Origin: Colletotrichum lupini
Lineage: Eukaryota; Ascomycota; Sordariomycetes; Glomerellales; Glomerellaceae
DNA length: 64,000 bases
Direction of reading: 5' to 3'
Assembly: GCF_023278565.1 (NCBI RefSeq)
Contig: NC_064677.1
Span: 2,356,001 to 2,420,000, forward strand
Position numbers and translations under genes: made by a program. Shown here piece by piece: positions 1 through 13,200 of the stretch (its first letter is position 1; each line of letters begins with the position of its first letter). The notes under the pieces are model-generated. The model worked only from the letters and a program-made list of their open reading frames with translations. It did no database searches and was not told where the DNA came from.

Positions 1-10
1 GGGGGGATAC
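1..10 (+). mobile_element. 3' terminal bases of an R1.1 repeat copy (partial)
   Basis: The window opens with GGGGGGATAC followed by TAAATC. The same ten bases close the complete R1.1 copy at 38,617-39,711, where they follow the terminal hairpin directly and are followed by the target-site duplication. I infer that the window starts at the last bases of another plus-oriented copy, with the flanking target beginning at base 11. Only ten bases are seen, so this rests on identity with one other copy. Confidence 0.55.
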
Positions 11-1761
11 TAAATCATTTTTAAACTCCTTAATAAGTAATATTTTACTTAAAAGTATATAAAAAAGACCCCTCGTAAAATTAAAAGCGCTTATTAAATA
101 ATTTTATTAAATACTATTTTCTTTTCTAATTTTAATATTATACGTTATCCGCGGGATAGCTCTTATAACTAAGCTATTAATACTAAGGTTATTAAATATA
201 CTTAACTATAAGATCTTATTTACTTTTTTTTTTATAAAAAGGAGTATTATAAAACTTATATTAAAAATAGTAGGTCTATAGGGAACGTTACGAAGAGGTC
301 GGGATATTCTTTATTATATATTAAATAATATTATTTTAAATCGAGCTTTATAAATTATAAATAAGTCCGTTATTTATATAAGGTCTTAGGTATAACGTAC
401 TTTATTAAAAAGTTCTTTAGAGGCCTTTAAGCTTTTTAATAGCGCTTATTTTATTATACTTATTATATTTATATCTTAAGTAAATAGTTTTAAAAAAGCA
501 TTAATATAAATATTAAAAAGTCTGCGCACTCTTTTATAAATAATAATTTATTAAATTAACTTATAAAATATAATATTTATTTAGTCTAGTAGTATTTATA
601 TTAACTAAAGTTAAAAAGTAGTATTATATACTAAACTTAAAAAAAAAATTCTTAACGTATTAATAATAAGCTCTCGTATAATAAAATGGTAATAACTATT
701 AAAACCCTATAAGTACGTTAGTAAATAATAAGATATTTAGTAACTTATATAAGTTATATTAATCGACCGGTTTAAGAATGTCCTTCTATTTTACTATAAA
801 TATAATACCTTTATATATATATACGTAACTCTATACCCTTTATTTAGTATATTACTTAAAAAAAAGCAAGTTTAAATATTTAGTATTAGCTTTAAGTTTA
901 TAGTTACTTAAGGTCTCGTAATATTATATTACTAACGTTAATTGTAAATAGCGTACGAGCTATAATAACTTTAAAAAAGAACTATGTAAGTATTATTAAC
1001 GAATTAATAAGTAATACTATTATAGAGGTTTATTCTTAAGATATCTACTTATCCTTTAAAATACTTTTACTATAAAGGTATAGTATATTATTAAGCTCGT
1101 ATAATTAATATTATATACTTTATTTATATACTAATCTTAGCTCTATCCTTATTATAAGTTATATCTTTTTTTAATTAAATTAAATAAAACTATCCTCTTT
1201 TTTTATTAAGTTTAGTAATCGGACCTAAGGAGCCGCCCCTCGGTATCCTATTTAGCTTATTATAATTAGATTAGTAAAAGAGTTTCCTTAGGATTAGTAT
1301 ATTCTTATATTTTAAAATAACCTCTTTTAAAGTTAAGTACGGGGAATAATTAGCTTATAATAATTTACTTATTATAATTAAATAGGTTATATAGGTTAAT
1401 AAAATAAGCTTTATAAACTTAAGATAATATTATATAGTTAAGAAAAGCTTAGAAACGACCCTTTAAGAATTTATTTATAGCCCCTATTACTTATTTCTAA
1501 CTTATTATAATTAGGCTAAGGGTAAGGGGTAAAAAGTAAGTTTACGATAGTATAATCTAATATAATAAAAACTATATACTTTATAAAAATAATAAAACAT
1601 AATAATCTAAGTAATATATAAGGCTTATTAACTCCCCTAAGATATAATATATTATTCCTAAGTATCCTCGGTAAGTATAGTTATTTAAAAATAAAAGAAA
1701 TACTCCTAATAATAGGGTATTAATAAGTATTCTTAATAAGTAAGAAGTAGTATTCTTTTTT
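11..1761. other. RIP-degraded A+T-rich sequence, no assignable gene
   Basis: CpA and TpG are almost absent and TpA dominates. I see no reading frame, LTR or terminal repeat that I can name. It is probably the relic of one or more transposons, because RIP acts on duplicated DNA, but no domain motif supports a family. Confidence 0.6.
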
Positions 1762-1833
1762 TATATAGTTTTTTATATAGTTTCTTATATAATTTCTTAT
1801 ATAGTTTCTTATATAGTTTCTTATATGGTTTTT
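1762..1833. repeat. 12-bp tandem repeat, six units
   Basis: Six consecutive copies of a 12-bp unit close to TATATAGTTTCT are visible. Units differ by C/T (TTTT against TTCT) and by G/A (one unit has TATATAA), which are the changes RIP makes. The final unit keeps TATATGG, a surviving TpG. No coding role is evident. Confidence 0.8.
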
Positions 1834-4800
1834 TATTTTTTTAGTTTTTTTATTATCCCCTTTTTATATAAACAGTAGCTAAGAGAATATCACTTACTAA
1901 GCTTCTCTTTACGTATAATTTTGCGGGCTTTATTAAGCAGTTACTAAGACTAAAAGTCGCTATTAATTTCTATTCTTATTTCTTTTTAAAAGTAGTAATA
2001 GTAATCGGGTTAGTCTTTTATTTATACTTTTTTTAAATAGATAACCTAGGATTATTCTTTTTTCTTTTAGTTTAGTATAAGGTTTATTAAGCCTTTTCGT
2101 AGTACTATATATATAGACCTAGGCGTCCCTAGGTATATAATAGGTGCTCGAAAGTAATAATTAAGCATTACGATAGAACATAGTAAAATACTAAGTATAG
2201 ACTTATACTATATTAAAGTAATAAAAAGATAAATTTAAGCTCGAATAATAATGCCTATATATAATTACTAATATATTCTATATAAGTATATAAAATATAT
2301 TATAAAAGAATCCGTATATATAATAAGGGATTAGATAGTTACTTACTAAGTTAATCGCTATTTTAAACTTAGTTAAATAGATAAAAAAAGTTTCTTAGTT
2401 TACTAAAGATTTTATTATATCGAGGCTAAAGATAGGTAACAAATCTTCTCTCTTATTTTTATAAATAGAATAAGTAGTATTTAAATATAAAAATCAGAAA
2501 GTTGTTATATTATAGCTTTTATAAATACCTATACCTATAAATATCCTTTTATTAAGTATAACTCCGTTATCTCTTCCCATATAATAAGCCTTTTCCTAGT
2601 CTATTTATAATATTTTATAATATTACCCTTCTTTTTAAAGTAATATCTAGGTTACGGGACTTAATAATATCCGTAATTTTAAAAAATATAAATTATTAGT
2701 TAAGGGCTGTATTTAAGTATTATAAATAACATTTAGTATATTACCTAAATTAAATAATAAGAAATCGTAAAAAATAATAACCGAAGCTAATATCTTAGAG
2801 AATAAGCCTTATATATAGAATATATAGTAAATATATCGAACTATATAAGTAATCTTTAAGGACCTTAATTTAAAATATAATTAAAATTATAAACGTAGAC
2901 TTTATTAAGAGGGGACTTACTAAAGTAAATAGATTAAATAAATAGGGTCTAGAATACTTATATATATAAAATAATATTATTATTATCTCTTTTATAACTC
3001 TTTATTAGTTTATAAACTAGAATTAAACTAAAGTACTTAGGTTACTATCCCGAATACTACGGTAGTTTAAAAGGTTAAGTAATAACTAACTAAACTACTT
3101 CTATATAATTAAAGTTTACAAAGAGATTATTAATAATAAAATTATTAGAATAGTATATAAAAATACGTAGCGGTTATAATATAGTAAGTTAGATATTAAT
3201 TTATATTTATATTAGTATAGTAATAGTTTAGAAATTATAAATAAACTTACCCCGCATAGTAATTACGAACGGGTAATTAAAAAAAAAAGAGATATTAAGT
3301 TATAATTAGTAATTTAATAATTAAAAAAGTAAAAGATATATAGTTATAATTAGTAATATATAATTATAACTAGGGGTAGTTATTATAAATTCAGAGCCTC
3401 GTATTAATTATTATTCTAACTAAGCTTAGCTTTAGAAGTTTTACTTAAGGGCCTAGTCCTAATCTTATAGTATTTAATATATCTTACTAAGCGTTATCCT
3501 ACCCCTTATTTCTAAATAATCTCTAAGTATTAAAATACGACTTTTTAAAGCCTATATATAATTTTTTAAAACCTAAGTTATATAGTATAATAAAAGGGAC
3601 TATATTAAAAAGATATTAATTTACCGAATCTATTTTTATATTATACTAATAACTAGAGCTACTCCTATCCTATTTTTAATACTAAAAATATAAACTACTT
3701 ACGAAGTTTTAAAAATACGATTATTTAATATTAGTTTATTTTTATATTATTATATAACCTAGCTAAGTATTTTTATATAACGAGAGTACTTAGCTTAATA
3801 AAAGTTTTATTTATAATAAGAAATTTATTATTTAAAACCCCTCTACTAATTACTTTTTTATAAGACCCTCTTCTTAGTCTTACCGGCCCTATATATTGTA
3901 TTTAACTTTTTAATAAGTCCTGATATTTTAAAAACTTAATTAATAATATAAAAAGTATATATATAATATTTATTATACTTATTAGCGCTACCTTAGCTTA
4001 TTCTTATATAGCTATTAATTTCTAAACTTAAATATTATAATTAATTAGGGCTAGATTTCCTAGTTAATATTATTACTATTATTATATCTAGCTATTTAAA
4101 AATAGTACTTTAATAAGTACTTATTATAAATTAGGATAATAAAGCTTTGGGGTATAAACTTATTTATTATTAATATAAAAAGATTAAAAAGGCTAGGTAC
4201 CCTGCGGCTATAAAAACGTAACTTATTAAAGGGCTAATACTAGCACCAGTTATCCTTAGCCCTAATAAATTAAAATAAAGGATAATATACTAAGGTTATC
4301 GTAATTCTATACTTTATAGCTCTCTTAATTATTACCTTATAATACTTTATTCTAAGTTAGTAATATTAGGATATTACCTAACGTAAGTAGTAGCTCGTAT
4401 ATATTAATATTAAATAGATCTATAGTTATATATATTAATGAATAGCCTACGGGATATACTCTTAGAGCCTTTAGGGTTAAGGTATATTTAAAAGTAATAT
4501 TAGCTTTATTAGTATTATAATAAATATTATAAAAAGTATAAAAGTCGTTTTATATTCCGACCTCGTATTTAGTACCGATTACGTAAGTAAGTAAATAACT
4601 AAAATAACTAATTTTTAATACGAACGAAGAAGAGGGAAGAGTAGGGGCTATTTTAATAAAAGTTAACGACTAAAAAAACTAATAATTAAAACTATAGTAC
4701 TAAGGGGGCTTAGGTAATTTAAAAAAAGTATTTATAAATAATACTAAAGTAATAGCATTAGCCCGATTATATACTTTTTTACTTACCCTTAAAAAAGCGT

Positions 4801-6150
4801 AATTATCGAACTATAATCGTTCTAATTGAATTATATTTCCGCTTTTATAATAAAAGTCTTAGTTCTTTTACGTTAAGAAATACTATAGTTCTTTTAGTAT
4901 ATAAAAACTCGCGCCGTAAATAATATCTAATAATTAGATTATATTACTAATTATTTTTAAACTCCGTATTAAAAGAAAAATACTTATACTACTATAACTA
5001 AGAGCTTTTAATAACCTAAATTTTTCTTTTTATATTATTATTATAATAAAAAACGTTTAAAAAGAATATTCTTTATTTATCCTAAAAAGATTACGCTATA
5101 TTTAATAATTTACGTAGTAAGAGTTATAGATTTTTAAACACATATTAGTCCGTAGTTTGCTAACTTTTCGAACTTTATATTTAATACGAAACGTAATAAA
5201 ATAATCTATTATAGTTTTAAATAACTCTTAACTAAAGCTTTATGGGTTTAATAAAATTACTTAGCTAAGACTTTATATTAATTAGTAAGTATAATAAAAG
5301 CGTAGCTCTATCCTTTTTATAATTTAATATAAATAAAACTTAATAATTCTATAAAAACTTAAAACTATAAAGCCGTTCTTTTTATAATTTAAGTATAATA
5401 ATATAATAAAAGTAGCGTAAGTAAGTTATATACTACCTCGCGGCTTTATTCCTTAGGGTAAAAGGGTACTTATATTATTTATTAAAAATTATTTAGCTCT
5501 GCGTATATTACCCCTTCTATCGATACTTTATTCAGAAAATCTAATACTTAATAAGCGTAATATATTATATTTTAATTTATATATTCCGTATATTATAAAT
5601 AGCTTACCGTTTACTTCGATTATTAAGCTCTTTAGTTATACCTTTTTATAGTAATAACCTCTCCCTATTATTTTATAAACCTAATATACTACTTTATACC
5701 CTCCTTATATATTCCGTACTTAGTACGTTAAGTTATTATATTCTTAACTAGTTATATTAGTTACTAATTCTAAAAGTTATAAATTTATATAAAAATAATA
5801 TTCTATTCTAAGCACGACTTTTTATTTTATAGTTTTTATTTTATAAGGTTATTTAAAAATAGTATAGAGCTTATAGATACTAACCGTAGTTATAAGTAGT
5901 AATTTAAAAATAAGCAATTTCTTTTTTAATTAGTTTCTATTTTATTATTAAGCTAGCGGACTTAATAATATCCCCTTTTAAACTAGCTTAAACCTCTAGG
6001 TCTTAATTATCTAACTAACGTTCTAAATAATAAAATCGATTTTTATATATCTTTTATAACTATATAATTGGTAAGTTAATTAGTAAAGCGCTTAATTATA
6101 AAGTATAGTAGTCCGCTTTTAATAAAATCCTTATTTATAAGTTTTTGGTA
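1834..6150. other. RIP-degraded A+T-rich sequence, no assignable gene
   Basis: The stretch has the same base-context signature as the rest of the window. I could not recognise a transposon domain on either strand. Short readable runs occur when TAA/TAG are read as Gln/Trp, but that reading opens frames almost anywhere in RIP-mutated DNA, so they are weak evidence. Confidence 0.55.
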
Positions 6151-7210
6151 TATTATTATATTATTACTAAGATACTAAAAGAGCTAAAGAATATACCTTT
6201 AAATAAAAAAACTTAAATTCGTATTATTAAAAAGTATTTAAATTACTAAGGTACGAATAAGTATTTAAAAAGAGCGGATTTATATATACTTATAATTCGT
6301 ATAAATATCGACTTTATAACTCTTATTAATAAAAAATAGTACGTAATCTAAACGAAGATATTATTAAGCTTAACTTATTACTTCTAGAAGTTTAAAGAAG
6401 AAAAGCCGCTCCTAACTATTTATAATAAGAAAATTAATAAGTCGGTAGTTAAATAGCCCGAGAATATTTATAATAATATAATCTTAAGTTAGTATATTAT
6501 ACGAGATCCCGGCGGCTATTTTATTAGTATTACTAAGTATTACTTTATTAACTTACTAAGCTTAATTATAAAGAACTCCGTTACTAAATATTTATAATTA
6601 ATTATAAGAGTAGTATTAAAACTTTAGTACTTACGTTATAATAATTAATAAGAGCTATTTAGTTAGAGCTTTTTATTTAATACGTTATTAAACTCCTCGC
6701 TAGCTACTTTACTAGGTACTTTATTAAATTAGTATTATTTTTCTTATTAAAACTAGAAGTTTTTTATATTAACCTTAGCTAAAACTAATTACTAACCCGC
6801 CGTTTATTTTATTAAAGGACCGGTACTAAATATTAAACGCTTTATTAATAATTTATATGAATAAATAGATAGACTTATTAATAGGCTTTTTAAAAGAATT
6901 AATACCTTATTAGTTTTAATATAGGGTTAGGCCCGTACTAAAAGTAATTATAAGCGTTTTTACGTTAAATATATTAAAGAAATGAGGGAATAAGTACGCT
7001 AGGACTAAATAAAATACGTATTAAATATTAAAGCGTAATTAGAAGTACTAGGCCTTAATAATATAGAGAAGGGGATCTAAGTATAGCTATATTACGACGT
7101 ATTTAATAAGGTACTAATAAACTTTATTTTTTATATATAAGCTAACTTAGAGTCGGTTTTTAAATAGTGAGGGGAAAATTATATTAAAGTAGTAAAACGG
7201 TAAATACGTA
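6150..7210 (+). pseudogene. unidentified RIP-mutated coding remnant
   Basis: Reading TAA/TAG as Gln or Trp gives a long, compositionally protein-like frame on the plus strand. It includes a YIIRDPGGYFISITKYYF stretch near 6.5 kb and a basic, helix-like stretch (RFYVKYIKEMRE) near 6.97 kb, then a run resembling ARLEVLGLNNIEKGI near 7.04 kb. The alternation of hydrophobic and charged residues suggests true former coding sequence. I do not recognise the family. A resemblance of the RDPGG segment to fungal DUF3435 tyrosine recombinases was considered but is too short to call. Confidence 0.35.
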
Positions 7211-10200
7211 TTTATATATATAAAAAGTTAGGGTTAGCGTTTTTTTAATTTTATTTATTAATATTTTTATTTACCTCGCTATCTCCCTTTTTTTATCCTA
7301 ATTTTACGTATATAAATATATTAAGAGAACGTTTATTATAGTATATTCCGGAACTCTTAAGCTTTTATTTTTAGCGTTATTTTTATATTAATTGCGTTAT
7401 TAAATTTTGTTTTTAAACTACCCTAACCCTCGACTTTTTTTAGAGGTCTTTTAAGCTTATTAATAGCGTTATAATACTCCGCTTTTAGTTTATTCAGCTA
7501 GTCCTTTTCTTTTTAAACCTTTTTATTTTTAATATTAATATTTAATATTAACTTAAAGCTATAGTACGCTAAAGTTCTAAGTAGAGCGTTACCCTTTTTA
7601 TATTTTTATAATTAATACTTTTCTTAATAATACTATCTTATCTTAGTATTTTTAAGTTATTATAATAATATTCTCCAATCGATGCCGCTTTTGAAAAAAC
7701 CCTTTTTAATACGTATATTAATATAATAAAGTCTTAGTATAGCTAACTAATATTAATATACTTTATAATTTTATCCCTAACGCTCTTAATACTTTTTAAA
7801 ATATTAATAAACTACTTAGCTCTTTTTATAACAGCTTTTTAAGTTACTATCGGGTTATTTTAAAACAGAGTCTCTAGTAGTATAACGATTACTTAAAACT
7901 TATTAGCCTAGCTTAGATTTACTATTTTATTTATAAGGTTTTAATTAATAAAATAGAATAGTACTAAAGAAGCTTAGTAAAATTCTTATAAAGATTTTTA
8001 TATTTTATTATAAAAGGTATTACTTTTATGCTAAATTACGGTAATAATATCCTAAATATAAATATTAACTACGAAGGTTTATTTTACGTTTATAGATTTT
8101 AAATTATTATTATTAATAAGTATTTCGTGCCCCGTCTTCTTAGCTAATAATATTAAATTATTTAACCCTAAGAGGGCCTTTTTTAAATATTTTAAGAAAA
8201 AGTTATTACTTTTATTACTCCCGGATTATTATAAAATAGAGGAAAGATTACGAGCCCCTATTTATAAGTTATTATAATAAGTTAATAACGATCCTAAAAC
8301 TAAATCGTATTTTTTTTTATTAAATATTTATCCGTTACTTACGAGTTATTATAATAATAAATTATTTAGTAGGCTTAGTAAGAGGTAATTACTTAGACAT
8401 ATAATACTAAACTATAATATTATAGTAGTTATTATAGTTATAAAAAATACCGCTAATAATCCTATTATTATAGTAATAATATAGAGCTAAGTATATAGCG
8501 GTACTATTTTAAATAATAAGTATAAGAGTTTAAGAAGTATTTTTAGAATTTTATATATTTAGGACTAATTCCGTAATACCTAAGCTAAGAAAGTATTAAA
8601 ACTATTACCTATTACTTAACTTTTATTTTTAATATCTATCGGCCTAGATATTTTTTGTATATTTTTATATAAGGCCTACGATTTTTAAAAACCGGGATTA
8701 TAATTTAAAAATATAAGCCTAAAGGAGTTTCTTAACTTTTTATTCCGCTATTTTACTCTTTATATAGCTCTTTCGAGCTAATCCTCGCCCTATAATATAA
8801 TAACTACTTTACTTACTAAGGGTCTCTACGTTTTTATAACTTAGTTAATACTTAGGTAATATATAATAAAGGGTAGAGAATATATCGGAATCTATATTAC
8901 TAATTATACCCTCCGGGCTCTCTATATATAGCTCGAGTAAGAGTTTTAGTTTATTTTAATTTTAGTTAAAAATCGGGTCTATAATAACCCTTAGGTCTTA
9001 TTTTATTAATCGGTTTTAATAATAGGATATTATAAAATACGGTTAATTATTACTTAGTTATATAAAGGTCGTATAACGGTTTTATAAAATAATAATACTT
9101 CTTTATATACCTTAATATAGTAGCGGCCTATTTTTATAATCGAGCCTCGCTATTATATAAATTTATAATTTTATAAACTAATTATAGCTTCTTTTAAAAT
9201 AATCAGAACGAAGGCCTCTTTTTTTAAAATTATCGTATTTAATTATAATTAGAGGTCTAGCCTATATAATATAATAAAACATATAAAAATAACGTCCTTA
9301 GTTATTATCCTAGCTACTAAATTCGTAAATAACTCTACTTATAAAACGCTAACTATACTTAAATACTACTTAGCTAAAAGACTTTTTAAATAATTAACGT
9401 CGCCCGTTCTTTATTATTCCGTAAATAAATTAACTTCTTAGCGTATTATTATATTACTTTTTTATTATTATAAAATTACTAACTTTATTATAACTATTCT
9501 TATTTTCTTAGCTAAAATAACTTTATATATACTTATTTAAAGATTTTTAATAATTACGTAACTATAAAAACCGATTTAAAATTTAGGACTAACGCTAACT
9601 AAAGAATATACTACGCTTTATAATACTTATATAATATATTAAATAACTTTATTAAGGTTAAAGCTTTATATAGTTTCTTTAGCTATTCTTATAAGCCTTT
9701 ATTAAAATAGCTAGGTTTATATAAAATAAAAAAACATAAAGCCCTACCCGAGGCCTTTATAAAAGAAGTCCTCTAGGCTATTAATAAAAAGCGCTTTAAT
9801 ATTATAAAGGGGATCTAATTAATAAATATTAAAGTAATTAAGATTTAAAAAGTAACCTAAGCTATTTTAAAAATAGTTCTAAATATTAATAATTAGTACG
9901 CGTTTTTAACTAAGATCCGGTTAAGATACTCCTTTATAAAAAAGGATTATAATAATAAATATTTTACTATTTAAAAAGAGACGTTATAAGTATAAGGAGG
10001 TTAATTATAATAGTTAGTTAAGTATATATATTATTTTAAACTATTTTCTTTATTAAAAAGTAATAATCTTAGCTTATTAATGCGTTTTTATAGGATTATA
10101 TAAAAAATAATTAGTATATAAGCTTAATAAGAACACTTCTTTTAGTACTTAAAATAGTCTAGTCTTATAGCTTACTAAGTCTTTTAAAAACTTAAGATTA

Positions 10201-13200
10201 ATTATAATATTATTACGTACTAAGTTTATTTATTTTCTTCGTATTAAATATCTTTTATACCTAACCAATCCGCGCTTAGATACTTATAAATAAATAACTA
10301 ATTATAGTTAGTTAGTACCTAGGTTTTAAATTTAAATAGGCCCTTTTATATAGTAATCTTAGTTATATATAGCGGGCTTTATAAAGTATACCTTAGTTTA
10401 ATATATATTTAGTTTTAATAATAAGACTATTTATATAATAAATAAATAATAAATAGCACGGGCTTAGTACTATTAGGGGCTAAATAACGAGACTATATAT
10501 AAAGTTATAATTAGACCTATACTTAATATTAAAACTTAGCCCGGGATAATACCCGCTCTTATAATAATATATAAAATATTAAATTTAAATATTAGCTTTA
10601 TTATATCCTTAGTTAATATAAAGTTTTATTATAACTACGCCGCGGCTCTAGTACTATATAAGTATATTTCTTATCCTATTTAAGTAAGCTTTTAGTAAAT
10701 AGCCTCGAGTAGTAAAAAAGATATACTACGTAAAAAAAACTATTTTTAACCTCGCTAGCCTAGGTATATTCTATCTTTAATATTTTTAGTATTATAGTAA
10801 GAGTATTTGAATAGTTAATTCAAGTACTAAGTATATTAAAGCTTATTTTAAAGGGGTATAAAAAACGCACCCGTTAGTTATAGCGCTATTATTATTAATT
10901 AAAAAAAAACCCCCCCGAATTCGTAATATATAGTAATTATTAATAAAACTAACCTAAATTATAACTATTTTAAATTTTTAAAATAAAAAAAGGGAGAGGC
11001 TAAAAAATTAGATTTAATAACTATAATATAGCTAAAATCTTAGAATTAAAAGGGTAAGCTTAGTACTTAGTTTAAAAATATATTTTAGTATTAGGGCGAG
11101 GATTAGTAAAAAGAGCTACGTAATAATACTAATAGCTTTTAAAAAACTAATAAAACTAAAATAACTAATTAGAGTAAGCCTACTTATAAGTAAACCTTAT
11201 ACCCCCTATAAATAGCTATAGTTAAACTAACTAATCCTAATCTTAAGAATCGCGAGAATAACGTTTTTAATAATAATACTTATTTAATTATATATCCTTA
11301 CTCCCTAGCTACTAGGGGCTTTATAAACGTAAATACGGATATAATATTAAAAGATAAGCTACTTATTATAAATACTTTATATATTACTAATAGGGCTAGG
11401 CCTAATATTACGCTATTATTATATATATATATAATTTCCGAGGTATTTAATTTTTTAATCTAAAGGGTAAAGAACGAGGTAGTAAAAAAGCCTTAAGTAA
11501 ATAAAAAAGTAATACCGTCCTACTTAACTAAAGACTTTTAATATAATATAATAACGTTTTCCCTAGTAGTAGTTAATTAAAATAGTAATAAGTAAAATCG
11601 GTTATTACTAAAAGCCTAAGAATTTCGAGTTAGTTTCGCTCTTTAATAACTACGTGAATTATATTACTTAATTATTTAATATAATTTTTATAACTTATTA
11701 AAAAGCTATACTTAACTAAGCCGTATTATTAAGGCCCTAATTACTAATACTAATTAGTTTAACTATTTTTAATAAGAACCGTAATAAGCTATTTTATAAA
11801 CTAAAAAAGAGATTAATAAATAATAATTTTAGTATTATTAAGTTTACTAATCTCGCTATTATAAACCGAGGTCTTAAGTTAAGTTATATCGGGTTACTAG
11901 CTCTGAGGAACTTTAATAAATATAAAGAATTAAGCGAGTAGGACTTATTTTAAGAGGTACGAAATAGGATACGTTATTAAAAACATAACCCGGTTTATTT
12001 CTTTACCCTTTAGGACTATATAGTATTAAAATAGAACTAATAAATAGAATATTAATTTTTTATTAAGCTCTTTTTAAATAAAAAAAACGTACCTTAGTAA
12101 TACTATTTTTATAATTCTAAGGCTAATTATAAATTCTATATAAAAGGATTAAAATATTATAATAAAATAAGCCTAAATCCTTTTACCCTATTCTAGCTTT
12201 TTATAACGAGGTCCTTTATATACTTATATACTTATTAAACCTAAATTACCTTATTTAAAGCCGTATACGAAGTTAGAGAGTATAAGTAGTATTAATTCTT
12301 TTTAAATACCTTTTTAGAAAAGAGGTACATACTTTATTCTATTACCTAGTAGGTTACTTCTTTATAAACTCCGTATTATTATTATTTTTAATATACTCCC
12401 TATTATTTTTATTAATATTATTATCCTCTTCGCTCTTATTCTCATTATTATAATTATTATTATATTCGACCTTAAACTCCTTACCTAGCTTATTAACTAA
12501 TATAGTAATTAAAAACGTAGCTTATATAGCAGTTACCCGTTCCTTAGTATTCCTTAAGCTACTAAATAGAGCTATAAATATATTACGGGAGTAACCTAAA
12601 AGAGCGGTATTATTTATAATTAAATTAATGTTATTAGTTTTAGTTCTTTTAGTTTTATAAGCGTATATTAATATTATAAGCGAGCTATTTTCTTTAATTA
12701 TAGTTAAGACCTACTTATTAAAGAGATCCGATTACTTCGGACTAAATATTTTAAAAATAGTTTTTTATTAAGTAATAAGATCTTATAAGGCCTAGAGTTT
12801 AGTGTATAAACGACTATAGTTTTTCTTCTCTTTATTTCAATTCTCTTTTATTATTAATATTATTAACTAAATAAAGCTTAAAAAGTTAAATAATACTTTA
12901 CTAACTACGTAATTACTATAATAACCTCCTTATTAAAATATCTTTTTTATTACTTATTTAGTTATTAAAAAAGTTAATAAGTAAAATAGGATTACTTATT
13001 AATTCGGTAAATAATATTTTAAATAAGATTAAAAAAGAGAGCTTTAGGATTTAAAAAGCGAGTAGGCCCGGTAGGACGACTTTTATAAATAATGAAAATT
13101 AATATATTATTTAATAACTTAATTATTATACTAAGGAGTTCTATCTCGTTAAATTTATAGCGGCCTTAAAATAAAAGAAAATTACCTAGGAATATTGATA

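Noticed and set aside
6150..7210. Starship captain (DUF3435 tyrosine recombinase)
   Set aside because: Only a short RDPGG-like segment is suggestive; catalytic residues could not be placed.
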